DNA of 11,932 nucleotides. It comes from CAZKUR01 sp964556005 (GTDB lineage Bacteria > Bacteroidota > Ignavibacteria > Ignavibacteriales > Ignavibacteriaceae). Shown here one piece after another: positions 8,018 through 11,932 of the stretch; the first letter of the stretch is position 1, and each line of letters opens with the position of its first letter. The notes beneath the pieces are model-generated. The model saw nothing but the letters and a program-made list of their open reading frames with translations. It was not told the DNA's origin and did no database searches. Position numbers and translations under genes: made by a program. Where the stretch lies: NCBI GenBank assembly GCA_964556005.1, contig CAZKUR010000109.1:1-11932 (forward strand). The letters are read 5' to 3'.

Positions 8018-8129
8018 GTCATTGCGAACGAGTCATCGAGTGAAGCAATCTCACCTTTCATTATTGACATGCTGAGATTACTTCATCCCGATACTGCGTG
8101 ATGACAGGTGAATCGGGATTCGTAATGAC
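8018..8129. repeat. Inverted-repeat element of the GTCATTGCGA type between yfhM and pbpC
   Basis: The element starts GTCATTGCGAA (8018-8028) and ends TTCGTAATGAC (8119-8129); these termini are inverted repeats matching at 10 of 11 bases. Sub-terminal arms GAAGCAATCTCA (8042-8053) and TGAGATTACTTC (8073-8084) pair at 11 of 12. Inside, ATCCCGAT (8085-8092) and ATCGGGAT (8112-8119) form a perfect 8-bp stem. Sequences of the form GTCATTGCGA...GAAGCAATCTC are familiar from dispersed intergenic repeats in many bacterial genomes. It codes for nothing and fills most of the gap. It could be a short non-autonomous mobile element; in RNA it would fold and might attenuate or stabilise transcript ends. 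Confidence 0.75.
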
Positions 8130-8180
8130 TGGTTTCGTTTAACCATGTTTCTTTAATTGGATAATATTACTTACAAAGAA

Positions 8181-10490
8181 ATGATTATTATAGTTATAAA
8201 AAAGATTATTGATTCAAGAGTTTTTAACTATATCATTGGTCTTTTATTACTGCTGTTAGCTCTCGATCAGTTATTTCCTCTTCCGCCGATGAAGCCGTAT
8301 TCAAAAGTCATCCTTTCAAAAGACGGGACTATGCTTACGGCTTATCTTTCGAAAGATGATAAATGGAGAATGGAAACTCCGCTTAACGAGGTAAGCCCTG
8401 ATTTAATAAAAGCAATAATAGAAAAAGAGGATAGCTGGTATTATTATCATTTCGGTGTAAATCCAATAGCAATAGTTCGGGCATTTTATTCAAATATGAC
8501 TTCCGGAAAAATTGTTTCGGGTGCTTCAACAATTACTATGCAGGTTGCAAGACTGCTTGAGCCTGCCGATAGAACATATATGAATAAATTTTTAGAAGCT
8601 ATAAGAGCAGTGCAATTAGAATTTCATTACAGTAAAAAGCAAATTCTTGAAATGTATTTGAGCCTTCTTCCATTCGGAGGAAACATTGAAGGAGTAAAAG
8701 CCGCCTCGTATATTTATTTTAACAGGCCGCCCTCAAGATTAAGTCTGGCGCAATCAATACTATTGGCGGAGATCCCCAATAATCCGAATAAATATAGATT
8801 GGATAGAAATGTCGACGATGCTATTGCCGCAAGAAATTCAAGAATTAAAAAATTTATTGAAGATAAAGTTTTTCCGTTAAAAAATCTGCAAGATGCAATG
8901 GATGAACCTTTGTCTTCAAACAGATATTCGGTTCAATCAAAAGCTCCTCACTTCTGTAATTTTGTTAATTCGACTTTTCACGGTTCGATAATAAAAACAA
9001 CTCTCGATCTTAATATTCAGCAAAAGGCAGAAAATCTTTTAACAAATTATATTAGAAGAGTAAAACTGCAGGGAGTGAGTAACGGGGCAGTATTAATAAT
9101 AAGAAATTCGGATTGTTCAGTTGTCGGATATTGCGGCTCTGCAGACTTCAATAACTTTATCGATATGGGACAAGTAAACGGGATTACTGCCGTACGTTCC
9201 CCCGGCTCTACTTTAAAACCTTTGCTTTACTGCGATGCTTTTAATAAAGGAATTCTCACTCCGAAAATGAAGCTGCTTGATATTCCTACAGACTTCAGCG
9301 GATATTCCCCTGAAAATTATGATTTAAAATATAACGGCGATGTAACTGCAAAATTTGCTTTGCTTGCTTCATTAAATGTTCCGGCTGTAAGATTACTTCA
9401 TGATGTTGGAATGAATGAATTCTTAAATCTTCTTGAGAGCTGCGGCTTTGATGAAATACAGGAACAAAGAAACAAACTTGGCCTTTCTGCCATTTTAGGG
9501 GGCTGCGGTGTGACACTTGAAGAATTAACGAGAGCGTATACTGTTTTTGCAAAGCAAGGTAAATTATATCCATTAAAATTTTTAGCTGACAAAAAAAATA
9601 ATAAATTCAAAAAAATTTTTTCAAATGGTGCTGTTTATATATTAGGCGATATTCTTTCTAATAATAAAAGGCCTGATTTTGAAAATAGTTTAATTGATAG
9701 ATCAACTCTTCCTATTATTGCCTGGAAGACCGGGACATCTTACGGGAAGAGAGATGCATGGGCAATCGGATTCAGTCCAAAATTTACAATCGGAGTTTGG
9801 ATGGGAAATTTCGACGGAACAGGTTCGCCGTTTTTATCGGGAGCGGAAATGGCTGTTCCGCTTTTATTCGATTTGTTTAATTCTATAGATTATAATCCGA
9901 GAAATAAATGGTTCGAAAAGCCAAAGAGTGTACTTACAAGAACCGTCTGTTCAGAAACCGGACTGCTTCCCTCCCAATATTGCACTCACACTACGACCGA
10001 CTATTATATAAAGAATGTTTCTAGTAATAAATATTGTGATCTTTATAAAGAAATTTATGTAAGCAATGACGAAAAAATTGAATATTGCAGTGACTGCCTG
10101 CCGAAAACAGGATATAAAAAGAAGGCTTACCCGTTTTATGATCCGGAATTAAAATTGTGGTTCGAAGAAAACAATATAGCTTACACCAAAGTCCCTCCTC
10201 ATAATCCGGAGTGTAAAAGGATTTTTTCCAGCGGCGGGCCGAAAATTATTTCACCTTCTCCAAATTATAAATATTATATAGAAGAAAATTCAAAACAGCA
10301 GATATTACTGCAAGCCGCAACGGAATCGGGAGTTAAAGAACAATACTGGTATATAAATGATCGTTTTTACAAGAAAACCAAACCGGGAGAGAATATCTTT
10401 TATCAGCCGTCTAAAAAAGAGTTGAAAATAAGCTGCCTTGATGATAAAGGCAGAAGCGAAACTGTAAAAATAAATGTGTTTTATTATTAA
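8181..10490 (+). CDS. pbpC: Penicillin-binding protein 1C (bifunctional glycosyltransferase/transpeptidase)
   Basis: The 769-residue class A PBP polymerises lipid II into glycan strands and cross-links stem peptides at the outer face of the inner membrane. Residues about 14-32 form the single membrane helix (IIGLLLLLLALDQLF). The GT51 domain follows: EKEDSWYYYHFGVNP (catalytic Glu83), SGASTITMQVARLL, LEAIRAVQLE and ILEMYLSLLPFGGN. The transpeptidase motifs are GSTLKP (catalytic Ser343), SLN at 397 and KTGTS from 516, all intact. A six-Cys segment follows (590, 601, 619, 636, 639, 678), then a C-terminal BiPBP_C-like beta domain (IISPSP, QYWYINDRFY) characteristic of PBP1C. I chose ATG 8181; the frame is also open to a TTG at 8157, but neither has a good ribosome binding site and a TAA at 8154 closes the frame. 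It is preceded by yfhM, the usual partner: the trap and a wall-repair synthase are thought to act together. The first GT motif has Ser where many relatives have Arg (EDS versus EDR). Confidence 0.95.
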   Translation: MIIIVIKKIIDSRVFNYIIGLLLLLLALDQLFPLPPMKPYSKVILSKDGTMLTAYLSKDDKWRMETPLNEVSPDLIKAIIEKEDSWYYYHFGVNPIAIVRAFYSNMTSGKIVSGASTITMQVARLLEPADRTYMNKFLEAIRAVQLEFHYSKKQILEMYLSLLPFGGNIEGVKAASYIYFNRPPSRLSLAQSILLAEIPNNPNKYRLDRNVDDAIAARNSRIKKFIEDKVFPLKNLQDAMDEPLSSNRYSVQSKAPHFCNFVNSTFHGSIIKTTLDLNIQQKAENLLTNYIRRVKLQGVSNGAVLIIRNSDCSVVGYCGSADFNNFIDMGQVNGITAVRSPGSTLKPLLYCDAFNKGILTPKMKLLDIPTDFSGYSPENYDLKYNGDVTAKFALLASLNVPAVRLLHDVGMNEFLNLLESCGFDEIQEQRNKLGLSAILGGCGVTLEELTRAYTVFAKQGKLYPLKFLADKKNNKFKKIFSNGAVYILGDILSNNKRPDFENSLIDRSTLPIIAWKTGTSYGKRDAWAIGFSPKFTIGVWMGNFDGTGSPFLSGAEMAVPLLFDLFNSIDYNPRNKWFEKPKSVLTRTVCSETGLLPSQYCTHTTTDYYIKNVSSNKYCDLYKEIYVSNDEKIEYCSDCLPKTGYKKKAYPFYDPELKLWFEENNIAYTKVPPHNPECKRIFSSGGPKIISPSPNYKYYIEENSKQQILLQAATESGVKEQYWYINDRFYKKTKPGENIFYQPSKKELKISCLDDKGRSETVKINVFYY

Positions 10491-10631
10491 TCACATTTAC
10501 CTTATATAATTGAACCTTTTGTCCCTTTTCATTGTCTAATCCTACAAAATCATATACATTAAAACTTCACAAAAACGAATTATAATTTATTATAAAAATA
10601 TTTTTACATTTTAATTAAAATAGGGAAGAAG

Positions 10632-11932
10632 ATGATTAAAAACTTACTATCCATTTCCTTAAAAGGAATTTTATTAAGCTTACTTTGGTTATTTATTAAC
10701 CCGAACATTTCAGCACAGTGGTCTTCCGACCCTGCCGTTAATTTGCAAGTTTGTGATGTTACCGGGGATCAAGCTCTGCCGAAAATTGCTTCATTTCCAA
10801 ACGGCGGCTGCTACATTTCCTGGTTCGACAATAGAGACGGTAACTATGCTGTTTATTTACAAAGATTAGACCCCCAGGGAAATAAAAAATGGGATACAAA
10901 CGGATTATTGATAAGCGATAATGCTCAAAGTTCATCACTTGTCGATTATGCCATAGGAATAGATAATCAGAATAATGCAATTGTAACTTTTACGGATATT
11001 AGAGATAACGACAGCCTGCATGCATTTGCTTATTTAATCGATACATCCGGAAATTTCCTGTGGGGAGCAAACGGAATTAGGTTATCGGGTGCCGGAGACT
11101 TCCAGCCAAATCCGGTAGTTACTCAGACATCAGATGGTAATTATGTGTTTGCATGGATAGTTGCAGCAGACACCCAGGTTATTGCTTTGCAAAAAATTTC
11201 CCCTGCCGGACAGAAGATGTGGGGACAGAATCCCATTATTTACGCGAGCGGCACTTCTGAAAATTATACTAACCCAAAAATTGTTCCCTCGGATAACGGA
11301 AGTGTAATAGTCGTTCATCAAGGTCAAATCGGACCTTTTTATGCAGCTGTTGTACATCTTTATGCACAAAAATTTGATACAAATGGAAACCCGCTTTGGG
11401 GTGCTGGCGGAGTAGCAATTCAAAATCTTGGTACTATTCCGTTTTATGATGTCCCGTTAGCAATTAGTGATGATAACAACGGAGTCTTTGTTGCCTGGTA
11501 TGATGATAGAGACGGGAACAATCTTTTCAGTTCATTTGCACAGCATGTAACTTCCAGCGGCACAATAACATTTCCGGCTAATGGCGCGGAAGTTTCAACA
11601 TTATCTTCGATGCAACATCTTGATCCGACACTTGCATATAATGTTTCTACAAACGAGTTATATGAATTTTGGATGGAGGAAACACCGCTTCAAGATCAAT
11701 TTGCGGTATACGGCCAGAAATTCGATGCATCAGGAACAAGGCAATGGACAGATAACGGAATGTCGTTTACAAGTATGATTTCAAATGAAATGTTTGGTCC
11801 TTATGCTCAGCCAACGGACACTTCGGTTTATGTATTTTATATTGAAGGCGGGAATGCAGGCGGACTAAATGATGCAATAAATGCTTTCATGGTAAACTCA
11901 AGCGGAAATTTTTCATGGACTCCGAATATAGC
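10632..11932 (+). CDS. Secreted seven-repeat, propeller-like protein (partial, runs off the right edge)
   Basis: The ATG at 10632 is preceded by AGGGA (10622-10626) and the frame stays open to the window end, giving 433 residues with no stop. The N-terminus is a Sec signal peptide (MIKNLLSISLKGILL, ending NISAQ). The rest is built of repeats of about 50 residues, seven of which I can line up: about 47-95, 104-152, 157-207, 212-264, 272-323, 329-380 and 386-433. Each has a hydrophobic strand, often with a following W-D-R pattern (SWFDNRDGN, AWYDDRDGN), then a strand such as YLQRLD or YAQKFD, a Gly turn, and W..nG (GNKKWDTNG, GNPLWGAGG, GTRQWTDNG). This suggests a beta-propeller. No enzyme motif is visible. 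Related exported repeat proteins in Bacteroidota and Ignavibacteria often end in a type IX sorting domain; any such tail lies outside the window. It lies 141 bases after pbpC, probably as a separate unit. Confidence 0.75.
   Translation, partial: MIKNLLSISLKGILLSLLWLFINPNISAQWSSDPAVNLQVCDVTGDQALPKIASFPNGGCYISWFDNRDGNYAVYLQRLDPQGNKKWDTNGLLISDNAQSSSLVDYAIGIDNQNNAIVTFTDIRDNDSLHAFAYLIDTSGNFLWGANGIRLSGAGDFQPNPVVTQTSDGNYVFAWIVAADTQVIALQKISPAGQKMWGQNPIIYASGTSENYTNPKIVPSDNGSVIVVHQGQIGPFYAAVVHLYAQKFDTNGNPLWGAGGVAIQNLGTIPFYDVPLAISDDNNGVFVAWYDDRDGNNLFSSFAQHVTSSGTITFPANGAEVSTLSSMQHLDPTLAYNVSTNELYEFWMEETPLQDQFAVYGQKFDASGTRQWTDNGMSFTSMISNEMFGPYAQPTDTSVYVFYIEGGNAGGLNDAINAFMVNSSGNFSWTPNI

Noticed and set aside
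10505..10510. TATAAT as a -10 box upstream of the secreted repeat protein
   Set aside because: There is no -35-like sequence at a suitable distance, and such hexamers are expected by chance in this AT-rich gap.
11130..11423. Minus-strand frame of 97 codons near the right end
   Set aside because: It is antisense to the secreted repeat protein, whose repeats run without a break through this region.

Overview
The window is AT-rich (about one-third GC by eye), gene-dense and bacterial. It looks like the Bacteroidota/Ignavibacteriota/Chlorobi side of the tree. The pointers are a Bacteroidota-style TonB C-terminal domain carried on a lipoprotein, a bacterial alpha-2-macroglobulin next to penicillin-binding protein 1C, signal peptides ending in SLAQ or SAQ, and an exported repeat protein of a type often secreted by the type IX system in these phyla. 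The phylum is an inference; there is no rRNA or other marker gene to fix it.

Layout, left to right. Positions 1-110 hold the last codons of an upstream gene. It is followed after 7 bases by a 281-residue lipoprotein (118-963, +) with two TonB-C-like domains. Convergent to it is an exported 11-repeat TPR protein (1001-2296, -). A 310-base divergent intergenic region (2297-2606) carries a GC-rich palindrome, a plausible sigma70-type promoter and a strong ribosome binding site that fixes a GTG start. Then comes a 1799-residue alpha-2-macroglobulin lipoprotein (2607-8006, +; YfhM type, thioester motif intact). A roughly 112-base inverted-repeat element of the GTCATTGCGA type (8018-8129) separates it from pbpC (8181-10490, +), a bifunctional class A penicillin-binding protein with intact catalytic motifs. 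After a 141-base gap in which I see no convincing promoter or terminator, a secreted repeat protein starts at 10632 and runs off the right edge. It has about seven propeller-like repeats and no stop codon in the window.

How they work together. The central unit is the known yfhM-pbpC pair. In the accepted model the lipoprotein macroglobulin traps invading proteases in the periplasm while PBP1C polymerises and cross-links peptidoglycan to repair wall damage. All five complete or partial proteins with a readable N-terminus have an export signal or membrane anchor, so the window is a cell-envelope neighbourhood. I found no mobile-element genes, CRISPR array, tRNA or rRNA. The less ordinary points are the duplicated TonB-C domain on a lipid-anchored protein without a proline-rich spacer, the inverted-repeat element inside the yfhM-pbpC unit, the tyrosine/aspartate-rich insertion in the macroglobulin, and the seven-repeat architecture of the terminal gene. 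I do not see a clearly new system.
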